Assembly (NCBI GenBank): GCA_018715645.1
Contig: DVLE01000093.1
Span: 1-64,000, forward strand
Direction: 5' to 3'
Origin: Candidatus Merdisoma merdipullorum
GTDB taxonomy: Bacteria > Bacillota > Clostridia > Lachnospirales > Lachnospiraceae
DNA: 64,000 nt
Shown here: one piece after another, positions 44,083 to 51,365 of the stretch
Layout: every line of letters starts with the position of its first letter
Numbering within the stretch: position 1 is the first letter of the stretch
Program-made: the position numbers and the translations under genes
Notes under the pieces: model-generated
The model's input: the letters and a program-made list of their open reading frames with translations, nothing else
What the model was told of the DNA's origin: nothing
Database searches by the model: none

Positions 44083-44919
44083 TTATGGCATTTCCAGCGT
44101 GATGCGTCCAAGCTTTCCGCTTCTGAATTCCTCCAGAAGAATAGCCGCCGCCTTCTGAGTATCCGGCTCGCCGCCCTTCTTCAGACAGCCTCTTTTTCTG
44201 GCTATTTCCAAAAGCTGCTCCGCTTCTTCCTTCTCGTCCAGCTCATAGCGGGCCTGAAGCAGTTCCGCATAATGTTCGTTTAAGTAACGCAGCAGTTCCA
44301 GCGAAAGCTCCTCCGTATTCAGCACTTCCTCCCGGATAGAACCGATCAGCGCAAGCTTAAGTCCCACTGCCGGATCCTCAAACTTGGGCCAAAGAATTCC
44401 CGGCGTATCCAGAAGCTCCACCTGCTTATTCAGACGAACCCACTGGGCTCCTCTGGTCACTCCCGGTTTATTTCCCGTCTTCGCGCAGGCGCGTCCCGCG
44501 AAGCTGTTGATAAACGTGGATTTGCCTACATTCGGAATCCCTGCCACCATGGCCCGGACAGGACGGTTCAGGATCCCTCGCTTTCTGTCCCTCTCGATCT
44601 TTTCCCTGCACGCCTCCTGGACAGCGGCCTGCACAGCCTTAAGACCTGAACGGCTTCTGGAATCCAGCTTCACCACCTGAAAGCCCTGGTTTCGGAAATA
44701 GACGCTCCAGGCTTCATTAGCCCACTCGTCCGCCAGATCTGCCTTGTTCAGAAGCAGCAGTCTCGCCTTGTTCCTTCCCATCTCGTCGATGTCAGGATTT
44801 CGGCTGCTCATGGGAACACGGGCGTCTACCAGCTCAATCACCAGATCGACCAGCTTCAGATTCTCCTGCATCATTCGCCTGGCCTTCGTCATATGGCCAG
44901 GATACCACTGTATATTCAT
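44083..44919 (-). CDS. rbgA: Ribosome biogenesis GTPase YlqF/RbgA
   Basis: The 278-residue circularly permuted GTPase has IQWYPGHMTKARRMM at the N terminus, NKADLADE as the G4 motif ahead of the P-loop, then GIPNVGKSTFINS and DTPGILWP. It acts late in 50S assembly. It lies between two signal peptidase genes, 14 bp from each. Confidence 0.96.
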   Translation of the reverse strand: MNIQWYPGHMTKARRMMQENLKLVDLVIELVDARVPMSSRNPDIDEMGRNKARLLLLNKADLADEWANEAWSVYFRNQGFQVVKLDSRSRSGLKAVQAAVQEACREKIERDRKRGILNRPVRAMVAGIPNVGKSTFINSFAGRACAKTGNKPGVTRGAQWVRLNKQVELLDTPGILWPKFEDPAVGLKLALIGSIREEVLNTEELSLELLRYLNEHYAELLQARYELDEKEEAEQLLEIARKRGCLKKGGEPDTQKAAAILLEEFRSGKLGRITLEMP

Positions 44920-44933
44920 AAAAACCTCATTTT

Positions 44934-45506
44934 CTAATCCAAAAAGCCAAAACGCTCTCCGGGCGTGATGATAAACCAGGCCTTTCCCAGAATATCTTCC
45001 CGTTTTACATTTCCAATATCCGCGCTCCGGCTGTCCTCGCTGTTGTTCCTGTTATCCCCCAGCACAAAAAATTCGTCCTGCCCCAGCGTTACGCCTTCCT
45101 CGGCCAGCCCTGCGTCCGTCATACTCTCCGTCTGAACGACCTCGTCCAGAACCTCGCCATTGATAAACACACGTCCGCTCTCGATCGTGACAGTATCTCC
45201 CGGCTTTCCCACAACACGCTTGATGTGATAGTGAGAATTTTCGTTTCCATTGGGTTTAAATACGATCAGATCGCCATAATCCGGCGCCTTGATCTCATAA
45301 ATCAGACGATTAACCAGAACCCGGTCTCCGCTGTAGATCGTAGGCTCCATGGATTGTCCCACATTGCTTAAGGTAAAGCCGAAAAACCAGGCAAGCATAC
45401 AGCCGATGACAAAGGCAAGCACGACTTCTCCAATCCAGAGCGCCGCCTTCTGTATCATTGTCAGACTGATTTTCTTTTTTCTTTTCCGAAAGCTCAAGCC
45501 TCTCAT
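44934..45506 (-). CDS. lepB: Signal peptidase I, copy 2
   Basis: The 190-residue protein begins with a strongly basic N terminus (RKRKKK), one helix (about 23-45), catalytic Ser in NVGQSMEPTI (S52) and Lys in HYHIKRVV (K96), and GDNRNNSEDSR. I start it at the ATG at 45506, which has CGGAGGAG 4-10 bp upstream; a GTG eight codons further up is weaker. It is clearly diverged from the copy at 43484 and may have another substrate range. Confidence 0.92.
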   Translation of the reverse strand: MRGLSFRKRKKKISLTMIQKAALWIGEVVLAFVIGCMLAWFFGFTLSNVGQSMEPTIYSGDRVLVNRLIYEIKAPDYGDLIVFKPNGNENSHYHIKRVVGKPGDTVTIESGRVFINGEVLDEVVQTESMTDAGLAEEGVTLGQDEFFVLGDNRNNSEDSRSADIGNVKREDILGKAWFIITPGERFGFLD

Positions 45507-45581
45507 AAATCTCCTCCGGGAAGCCTCCACCTATTTGCCGCATGATTGCTGGAAATTCCGTCAAACCTCTGCCGGTATGAT

Positions 45582-45608
45582 AAAAAAGGGAGAATTTTCA
45601 TTCTCCCC
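45582..45608 (-). terminator. Terminator of rplS
   Basis: GGGAGAA (45588-45594) pairs with TTCTCCC (45601-45607), followed on the minus strand by six T. It separates rplS from the downstream signal peptidase gene. Confidence 0.85.
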
Positions 45609-45660
45609 TCTTTCCCCGGCCAGAAGCCTTATCTATCCCAGCCGGCAACTCAAACCACAA

Positions 45661-46008
45661 CTATCTTACCAGCTCTTTTACCTTTGCACGCTTTCCAACG
45701 CGTCCTCTTAAGTAATTCAGCTTTGCACGTCTTACCTTACCGCGGCGGACAACCTCTACCTTCTCCACATTCGGGGAATGCAGCGGCCATGTCTTCTCCA
45801 CGCCTACGCCGTTGGAATTCTTTCTTACAGTAAAGGTCTCGCGTACGCCGCCTCCCTGCTTCTTCAGGACGATTCCCTCAAAAACCTGGATTCTCTCGCG
45901 GTTTCCCTCTTTGATCTTTCCGTAAACCTTTACGGTGTCGCCTACGTTGAACTGAGGCGCCTCTGCCTTTAACTGTTCTGCCTCAATGCTCTTGATAATG
46001 TCGTTCAT
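45661..46008 (-). CDS. rplS: 50S ribosomal protein L19
   Basis: The 115-residue protein has [31 protein letters not shown] and the C-terminal [19 protein letters not shown]. Family length is normal. It has its own promoter and terminator, so although it follows trmD it can be transcribed alone. Confidence 0.97.
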   Translation of the reverse strand: MNDIIKSIEAEQLKAEAPQFNVGDTVKVYGKIKEGNRERIQVFEGIVLKKQGGGVRETFTVRKNSNGVGVEKTWPLHSPNVEKVEVVRRGKVRRAKLNYLRGRVGKRAKVKELVR

Positions 46009-46160
46009 TTCGTTGTCTCCTCCTTCATTCTGGATGTTCTTACTGCGGAAATGAAGATTTCACCGGAACCGCACCGGAGGCCGGCGCGTATCATTCCTCC
46101 TGCCCACAGGGGCATCTCTCCTGTCTGCCGCAGCAGCGGACCATCTGCTTTTATCACAAC
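46009..46160 (-). promoter_or_regulatory. Structured 5' leader of rplS (possible L19 autoregulatory leader)
   Basis: The leader of about 150 bases between the promoter and rplS contains G/C-rich hairpins, including GCCGGCCTCCGG paired with CACCGGAACCGCACCGG-like sequence. Ribosomal-protein leaders of this kind are known upstream of rplS in Firmicutes. I have not matched it to the published L19 consensus. Confidence 0.4.
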
Positions 46161-46167
46161 GCACATT

Positions 46168-46196
46168 ATTTTACCATGACAGGCTGCAAATTGCAA
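46168..46196 (-). promoter_or_regulatory. Sigma-A promoter of rplS
   Basis: TTGCAA, 17 bp, TAAAAT on the minus strand, immediately after the trmD stop. The ribosome site AAGGAGGAGAC precedes the ATG. Confidence 0.75.
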
Positions 46197-46201
46197 GCCC
46201 T

Positions 46202-46909
46202 TTATTTTTTCTCCGTCTTCGCCATGTATGCCTCATACAGATCCGGACGCCGCTCCCTGGTGCGAAGCACCGACTGCTCCAATCGCCATTTTTCCACGTT
46301 GGCGTGATGGCCTGAGAGCAGAATTGGCGGCACCTTTTTCCCGCGCCACTCCTCCGGCCGGCTGTACTGAGGATATTCCAGCAGTCCATCCTGGAAGCTT
46401 TCAAATTCCGCGGAAGTCTCGTTGCTCAGAACGCCGGGAACCATACGGGAGATCGCGTCAATCATGACCATAGCCGGAAGCTCGCCCCCTGTCAGCACAT
46501 AATCCCCGATGGAGATATAATCCGTCACGATTTCTTCAAGCACCCGCTCGTCCACGCCCTCGTAATGGCCGCACAGGAAAATCAGGTCTTCCTCCTTCGC
46601 CAGTTCCTCTGCCATGGCCTGGTGAAAGACTGAACCCTGGGGCGTCACATAGATCACACGCGGCTTGCGGCCGATACGCTCCGTCACTGCCTTCCATGCC
46701 TGATAGACAGGCTCCGCCTGCATCACCATGCCTGCGCCTCCGCCATAGGGATAATCGTCCACTTTTCCGTGCTTGTTGCCCGCATAGTCGCGGATATTGA
46801 CAGCCTCAAGCCCAATGGTCCCCTTTTCTATGGCCCGTCCCGTGATGCTTGTCCCAAGACCATTTTGGATCATCTCAGGAAATAAAGTCAGCACATAATA
46901 TCTGTTCAT
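46202..46909 (-). CDS. trmD: tRNA (guanine-N1-)-methyltransferase
   Basis: The 235-residue SPOUT enzyme makes m1G37. It starts [12 protein letters not shown] and has [24 protein letters not shown] with the knot, and [12 protein letters not shown]. It overlaps rimM by 4 bp (ATGA), a conserved coupling. Confidence 0.97.
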   Translation of the reverse strand: MNRYYVLTLFPEMIQNGLGTSITGRAIEKGTIGLEAVNIRDYAGNKHGKVDDYPYGGGAGMVMQAEPVYQAWKAVTERIGRKPRVIYVTPQGSVFHQAMAEELAKEEDLIFLCGHYEGVDERVLEEIVTDYISIGDYVLTGGELPAMVMIDAISRMVPGVLSNETSAEFESFQDGLLEYPQYSRPEEWRGKKVPPILLSGHHANVEKWRLEQSVLRTRERRPDLYEAYMAKTEKK

Positions 46910-47415
46910 TCCAGCAATCCCTCCGGTATATGCACCAGCATTCTTTCCTTCTCCAGATCCACTTCAAGGATGCAGGAAGGGATCGCGGGAAGCAGAATCT
47001 CCTTTCCCTCGTCCGTCTCTACCACATAGACGTCGTTGGCCCCAGTCTGCAGTACGTCCGTAAGAATACCCAGTCTTTGCCCGCCGTCGTCAAAGACCTC
47101 CAAATCAATCAGATCCGTGATGAAATTTTCATTTTCCGCAAGCGGAACCGCCTGCTCCCTAGTGATCAGAAGATCGCATCCCCGATACCTTTCCACCTCA
47201 TTGATGTCCTGAAACTCACGGAATTTCAGGATCACCTGATTCTTGAAAAACCGGACTGCTGTGATCTTAAGAGGCAGATATTCCCTTCCGGTATCGAGAA
47301 GCACCCGCTTAAGCTCCCGGAAACGCTCCGGATCGTCTGTGGTCGGAAATACCTTAACCTCGCCTTTGAGGCCATGGGTGGAAGAAATCACACCTACCCG
47401 TAAATATGGCTCCAT
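46906..47415 (-). CDS. rimM: 16S rRNA processing protein RimM
   Basis: The 169-residue protein has [20 protein letters not shown] at the N terminus and the PRC-barrel C terminus with [18 protein letters not shown]. It binds S19 in 30S maturation. The start at 47415 is preceded by AAGGAAAGGAAA; an upstream open stretch is not family sequence. Confidence 0.94.
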   Translation of the reverse strand: MEPYLRVGVISSTHGLKGEVKVFPTTDDPERFRELKRVLLDTGREYLPLKITAVRFFKNQVILKFREFQDINEVERYRGCDLLITREQAVPLAENENFITDLIDLEVFDDGGQRLGILTDVLQTGANDVYVVETDEGKEILLPAIPSCILEVDLEKERMLVHIPEGLLE

Positions 47416-47520
47416 ACACTGTTTCCTTTCCTTATTTTGAGCCGCGCGCACTGCTCTCATTTTGAGCCGTGCCAAGCCAGACAAAGCGGCAGGTGTTTCC
47501 ACCCGCCGCTTCCAGAAATC

Positions 47521-47751
47521 CTACTGCAAAATCTCTACGACTACTTTCTTATCCTCCTTCGAGGATGCCGCCTTTACGACACTGCGGATAGCTTTGGCAA
47601 TGCGTCCCTGTTTTCCAATGACCTTGCCCATATCCGACGGCGCCACCCGAAGCTCCACAAGAATGGATTTCTCATTCTCGGTCTCCGTGACAACGACCTC
47701 GTCCGGATGTTCTACCAGTGATTTTGCAATCACCTCTACTAATTCCTTCAT
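47521..47751 (-). CDS. khpA: KH-domain RNA-binding protein KhpA
   Basis: A 76-residue single KH domain with GKVIGKQGRIAKAIRSV (the GxxG loop as GKQG). It binds RNA together with KhpB and affects cell-wall genes in Firmicutes. Position between rpsP and rimM is standard. Confidence 0.94.
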   Translation of the reverse strand: MKELVEVIAKSLVEHPDEVVVTETENEKSILVELRVAPSDMGKVIGKQGRIAKAIRSVVKAASSKEDKKVVVEILQ

Positions 47752-47763
47752 GTCCTACCTCGA

Positions 47764-48009
47764 TTATTTCTCAACGCCGGCTGCCTTCAGGATCTTGCCA
47801 ACCACTTCAGTAGGCTGTGCGCCGTTAGCCAGCCACTTCTTAGCTGCCTCAACGTCCACCTTGAATGTACTCGGATCAGTGCTCGGATCATAGGTTCCAA
47901 TCTCCTCGATGAAACGTCCGTCTCTCGGAGATCTGGAGTCTGCTACTACGATTCTATAGAAAGGAGCTTTCTTCTGACCCATTCTTCTCAATCTGATTTT
48001 TACTGCCAT
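47764..48009 (-). CDS. rpsP: 30S ribosomal protein S16
   Basis: The 81-residue protein starts [20 protein letters not shown] and has [16 protein letters not shown]. The ATG at 48009 has GGAGG 8 bp upstream; a GTG three codons earlier is less well placed. Confidence 0.97.
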   Translation of the reverse strand: MAVKIRLRRMGQKKAPFYRIVVADSRSPRDGRFIEEIGTYDPSTDPSTFKVDVEAAKKWLANGAQPTEVVGKILKAAGVEK

Positions 48010-48049
48010 CTCATTCACCTCCGCATTTTATGCTGTATACTGCTTTTAT

Positions 48050-49393
48050 TTAAAAGGGAAAACGGAATCGTCCCCTTTTACCGAATTTACCGCCGCCCAT
48101 CATGTTCGGCATCTGCTTCATCATCTTACGCATCTGCTCAAACTGCTTCACAAGGCGGTTCACCTCCGCGATGTCCACTCCCGCGCCTTTCGCTATCCTG
48201 TGCTTTCTGGAAGGATTCAGGATCTCAGGGTTGGATCGCTCCTTCGGCGTCATAGACAGAATAATCGCCTCTGTCCTCGCCATTTTCTTTTCATCTATGG
48301 CATCCTCGATGCCTTTCATCTGACTTCCCAGCCCCGGCATCATGGCCAGCACACTGGATAAGCCTCCCATTTTCTTCATCTGGTTCATACTTTCCAGATA
48401 ATCGTCAAAGCCAAACTGCGCCTTCTTTAACTTCTGCGTCATGGCCTTGGCCTTTTCCTCATCCACAGTCTCCTGCGCTTTCTCAATCAGAGTCAGCACA
48501 TCGCCCATGCCGAGGATACGTGAAGCCATACGATCCGGATAAAACTGCTCCAGATCCGAAAGCTTCTCTCCCATACCTACAAACAGAATCGGCTTTCCGG
48601 TCACTGCCTTGATAGAGAGAGCGGCTCCGCCTCTCGTATCGCCATCCAGCTTTGTCAGGATTACGCCGTCAATTCCTATCTTTTCCTCAAATGTGGTAGC
48701 TACATTAACCGCGTCCTGTCCGGTCATGGCGTCTACCGTCAAAAGAGCCTGATCAATCGGAAGATTTTCCTTGATCTCCTGCAGCTCCTTCATCATATCC
48801 TCATCCACGTGCAGACGGCCCGCCGTATCGAGGATTACCACATTGAAGCTGTTTTTCCGGGCATACTCGTAAGCCCCTTTTGCGATATTTACGGGCTTCT
48901 GGTTCTCTCCCATCGTGAAAACCTCTACGCCCTGCTTCTCTCCGTTTACCTGAAGCTGCTTGATCGCGGCCGGCCGGTACACGTCGCAGGCCACGAGAAG
49001 CGGTCTCTTTCCCTTCGCCTTCAGCTTTCCGGCCAGCTTCGCCGCCGTCGTCGTCTTACCGGCTCCCTGAAGTCCCATCATCATAAGAACCGTAATTCCG
49101 CTGTTCAGCTTCAGCTCTGTCGTCTCGCTTCCCATCAGGCGGATCAGTTCTTCATGAACGATCTTGATCACCTGCTGCCCCGGCGTCAGACTGTTCATTA
49201 CATCCGCGCCTACCGCACGTTCCTCCACAGACTTGATAAACTGCTTGACTACTTTAAAGCTTACGTCCGCTTCCAGAAGGGCCATCTTTACTTCTTTCAG
49301 AGAAGCCTTCACATCCGCTTCCGAAAGACGCCCCTTGCCGCGCAGATTCTTAAATACATTCTGTAATTTATCGGATAAACTTTCAAATGCCAT
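48050..49393 (-). CDS. ffh: Signal recognition particle protein Ffh
   Basis: The 447-residue GTPase has the NG domain with GLQGAGKTTTAAKLA, DTAGRLHVDE and TKLDGDTRGGAA, and the Met-rich M domain (QFEQMRKMMKQMPNMMGGG) that binds SRP RNA and signal sequences. It follows ylxM directly. No SRP RNA gene was found in the window. Confidence 0.97.
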   Translation of the reverse strand: MAFESLSDKLQNVFKNLRGKGRLSEADVKASLKEVKMALLEADVSFKVVKQFIKSVEERAVGADVMNSLTPGQQVIKIVHEELIRLMGSETTELKLNSGITVLMMMGLQGAGKTTTAAKLAGKLKAKGKRPLLVACDVYRPAAIKQLQVNGEKQGVEVFTMGENQKPVNIAKGAYEYARKNSFNVVILDTAGRLHVDEDMMKELQEIKENLPIDQALLTVDAMTGQDAVNVATTFEEKIGIDGVILTKLDGDTRGGAALSIKAVTGKPILFVGMGEKLSDLEQFYPDRMASRILGMGDVLTLIEKAQETVDEEKAKAMTQKLKKAQFGFDDYLESMNQMKKMGGLSSVLAMMPGLGSQMKGIEDAIDEKKMARTEAIILSMTPKERSNPEILNPSRKHRIAKGAGVDIAEVNRLVKQFEQMRKMMKQMPNMMGGGKFGKRGRFRFPF

Positions 49394-49726
49394 TTACAAA
49401 TTCTCCAAAATACCGTGAAGCTGATGGACCAGTTCCTCTCTGTCCGGCTGCTCCGTTTCCAGGAGAGATGCCTCCATCCTCTCAATCTGTTCCTTCACAG
49501 TCACAAACTTTTCCACCAGGTGAAGCTTGGACTCATAGTCCTGCAGAATCTTGTTGCACCGCTTAATCAGATCGTGGACGCCCTGACGGCTGATTCCCTG
49601 CTCCTCAGCTACCTCGCTGAGGGAATAGTCGTTCAGAACCACATCCTCATACACCTGCTTCTGATGCTCCGTCAGCAGCTCCCCGTAAAAGTCATACAGG
49701 AGCGTCTGTTCCAAAATTTTATCCAT
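49394..49726 (-). CDS. ylxM: YlxM helix-turn-helix protein
   Basis: The 110-residue DNA-binding-like protein has the sigma-70 region 4-like helix-turn-helix SLSEVAEEQGISRQGVHDLI and is the usual partner of ffh. It stimulates the SRP GTPase cycle in streptococci. The start at 49726 is chosen because the open frame beyond it runs through the promoter; GGGTGATGAG lies before it. It ends at the ffh ATG. Confidence 0.93.
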   Translation of the reverse strand: MDKILEQTLLYDFYGELLTEHQKQVYEDVVLNDYSLSEVAEEQGISRQGVHDLIKRCNKILQDYESKLHLVEKFVTVKEQIERMEASLLETEQPDREELVHQLHGILENL

Positions 49727-49745
49727 GCTCATCACCCGCTTGCTT

Positions 49746-49774
49746 ATCATACACAAAAAAAGATGCGGTGTCAA
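49746..49774 (-). promoter_or_regulatory. Sigma-A promoter of ylxM-ffh
   Basis: TTGACA, 17 bp, TATGAT on the minus strand. The transcript would start close to 49739, leaving only about a dozen bases of leader before the ylxM ATG. Confidence 0.85.
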
Positions 49775-49853
49775 GTATTTTTTCTTGACGAGCATGTATC
49801 TGACGATTTTGAATCTAAACTGCAGAATCAAAAGACAAAATATTCCAAGATAC

Positions 49854-49882
49854 TTGTGTTTTACTTTATAATACTTTATAAT
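49854..49882 (+). promoter_or_regulatory. Promoter of the 49912 orphan gene
   Basis: TTGTGT, 17 bp, TATAAT on the plus strand. A second TATAAT lies 11 bp upstream in the direct repeat CTTTATAATACTTTATAAT. Confidence 0.65.
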
Positions 49883-49911
49883 TTTGAGTAAAAATGAGGG
49901 AGGGTGGAATA

Positions 49912-51258
49912 ATGGATAAAGTGTTCTCTTTAGCAAAAAAGAATAGCGAGAAGTACGATAGTTCCCGTTGGGGTCTGACTTTGGGGGCTTTGGCAGTGAT
50001 AGGGGTATTGACTTGGCTTGGAAATGGTGGTCAGGGTTCTCGGTGGTGGAATTTCTTTGGGTGTTTTTTATCATGGATTGCCATTGTTTTCAAAACTGTC
50101 ATGGCAGATGAAGAATGGTATCTTCTATTGGATACACACAAAGAGCGGGTGCTTAAATGGCTTTTTACTTTGCTGGGATTGATAGGCTACACCTTTGGGT
50201 TTGTCTATAACCTGGCTTATACCGCCTTATATAATCGGAGTCACTATGACTTTGGAGAAGAAGCAGAAAATGCCTTTATTTCTCTGGGATTACTTTTTCA
50301 GCGCAGCCCTCTTGAAGCTATCATCTTTGTGGGAGCAGCACTTATTTTTGCAGTCTGTTTTCTAAAAGTTTTACAAGCGATTGCCAAGGGCTACAAGGAG
50401 CGCAGGTATCAAATCAAACATGCGCTCTTGGCGGTGGGGCCTGACGGCAAAAAGTACCGGGTACCGATGAGCTTAGATACGGCTTTCGAGATATTGGATA
50501 AGGCAGAAGATGACAAAAGTATCCCTCTCCGGCTTGTCCAAGAGAGGGTTGGCGATCTGATGTACGAGGATTTTAAAGCCGATGGATGGAATGTAAACCG
50601 GCCTTCAGAGATAGAGAAGGAAAAATATTCTGCGAATCCGCAGTCTCTGTGGGTTCATAAGGTCGAAGAAATATACTCGAAAATCATTCTGTTCCGGTTG
50701 AATCACCAACAGTATGACAAGGCCAAGCGGAATGTGGATCGGCTGATGGAGATCGCCAAGAAGCGCAACTGGAAATACAATGGGAAGACTACATTATATC
50801 TGGCACTGGAGCTTCACCGGCTGGTGTATGCAGGGATTCCTGACAGCGAAAAAGATCTCGCTGTGGAAGCTAAGTACGAGAAACTCTGGCAGGAGGAAAA
50901 AGCAAATTATGATGCCTGGGTAAAAGCTGCTCCTGCTCGTCAGGCTGCGGCGGAAAATGCGATGAAGGAGATGCAATTGGAGGCGGAGTACCAGGAGGCG
51001 AAGCGTCAGCTTCGAGCTGAGAAAGAAGCCAAGCTTCGGCGCCAGTATGAGTCCCAAATGCAGAGCCTGGACGATCGGGAGCGCACCCTCAACGCCCTGC
51101 TGGACAACAATACATACACCAACGAAGAAAACTATCTGGCCGGGAATTTAGGCACACAGGAATACAGCAGAAGAAAATTCCTGCGGGACGAAAAGGCCGA
51201 CAAATACCGGAAAGAATATGAGGATGCCCTCAGCGCGCTGGACGATGAAGATGAATAA
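49912..51258 (+). CDS. Hypothetical membrane protein with C-terminal coiled coil
   Basis: The 448-residue protein has four hydrophobic segments in its first third (about 21-37, 45-64, 82-107 and 133-153) and then a cytosolic part. The latter includes a helical region with MDRLMEIAKKRNWKYN-like repeats, a long charged coiled coil rich in Q/E/K/R and Ala (about 335-395), and an acidic end. It stands alone on the plus strand between ylxM and alaS, with its own promoter and terminator. Its base composition is poorer in G+C than its neighbours and has more A/T third positions, suggesting acquisition. I recognise no known family. Confidence 0.75.
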   Translation: MDKVFSLAKKNSEKYDSSRWGLTLGALAVIGVLTWLGNGGQGSRWWNFFGCFLSWIAIVFKTVMADEEWYLLLDTHKERVLKWLFTLLGLIGYTFGFVYNLAYTALYNRSHYDFGEEAENAFISLGLLFQRSPLEAIIFVGAALIFAVCFLKVLQAIAKGYKERRYQIKHALLAVGPDGKKYRVPMSLDTAFEILDKAEDDKSIPLRLVQERVGDLMYEDFKADGWNVNRPSEIEKEKYSANPQSLWVHKVEEIYSKIILFRLNHQQYDKAKRNVDRLMEIAKKRNWKYNGKTTLYLALELHRLVYAGIPDSEKDLAVEAKYEKLWQEEKANYDAWVKAAPARQAAAENAMKEMQLEAEYQEAKRQLRAEKEAKLRRQYESQMQSLDDRERTLNALLDNNTYTNEENYLAGNLGTQEYSRRKFLRDEKADKYRKEYEDALSALDDEDE

Positions 51259-51294
51259 TTAAGGGCCGATACAAACAAAATACCGCTGTGTGAG

Positions 51295-51324
51295 AAAACC
51301 CCAGTGCTGGAACACTGGGGTTTT
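51295..51324. terminator. Bidirectional terminator after the orphan gene and alaS
   Basis: AAAACCCCAGTG and CACTGGGGTTTT form a perfect 12-bp stem with a 6-base loop. The plus-strand orphan gene and the minus-strand alaS converge on it. Confidence 0.9.
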
Positions 51325-51365
51325 CGTTGTAGTCGAACTACATGGACTATTCCTTTCGGTTTCCG

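Noticed and set aside
49727..50074. N-terminal extension of ylxM by 116 codons
   Set aside because: The extension runs through the ylxM promoter and into the antisense of the orphan gene, and YlxM proteins are normally about 110 residues.
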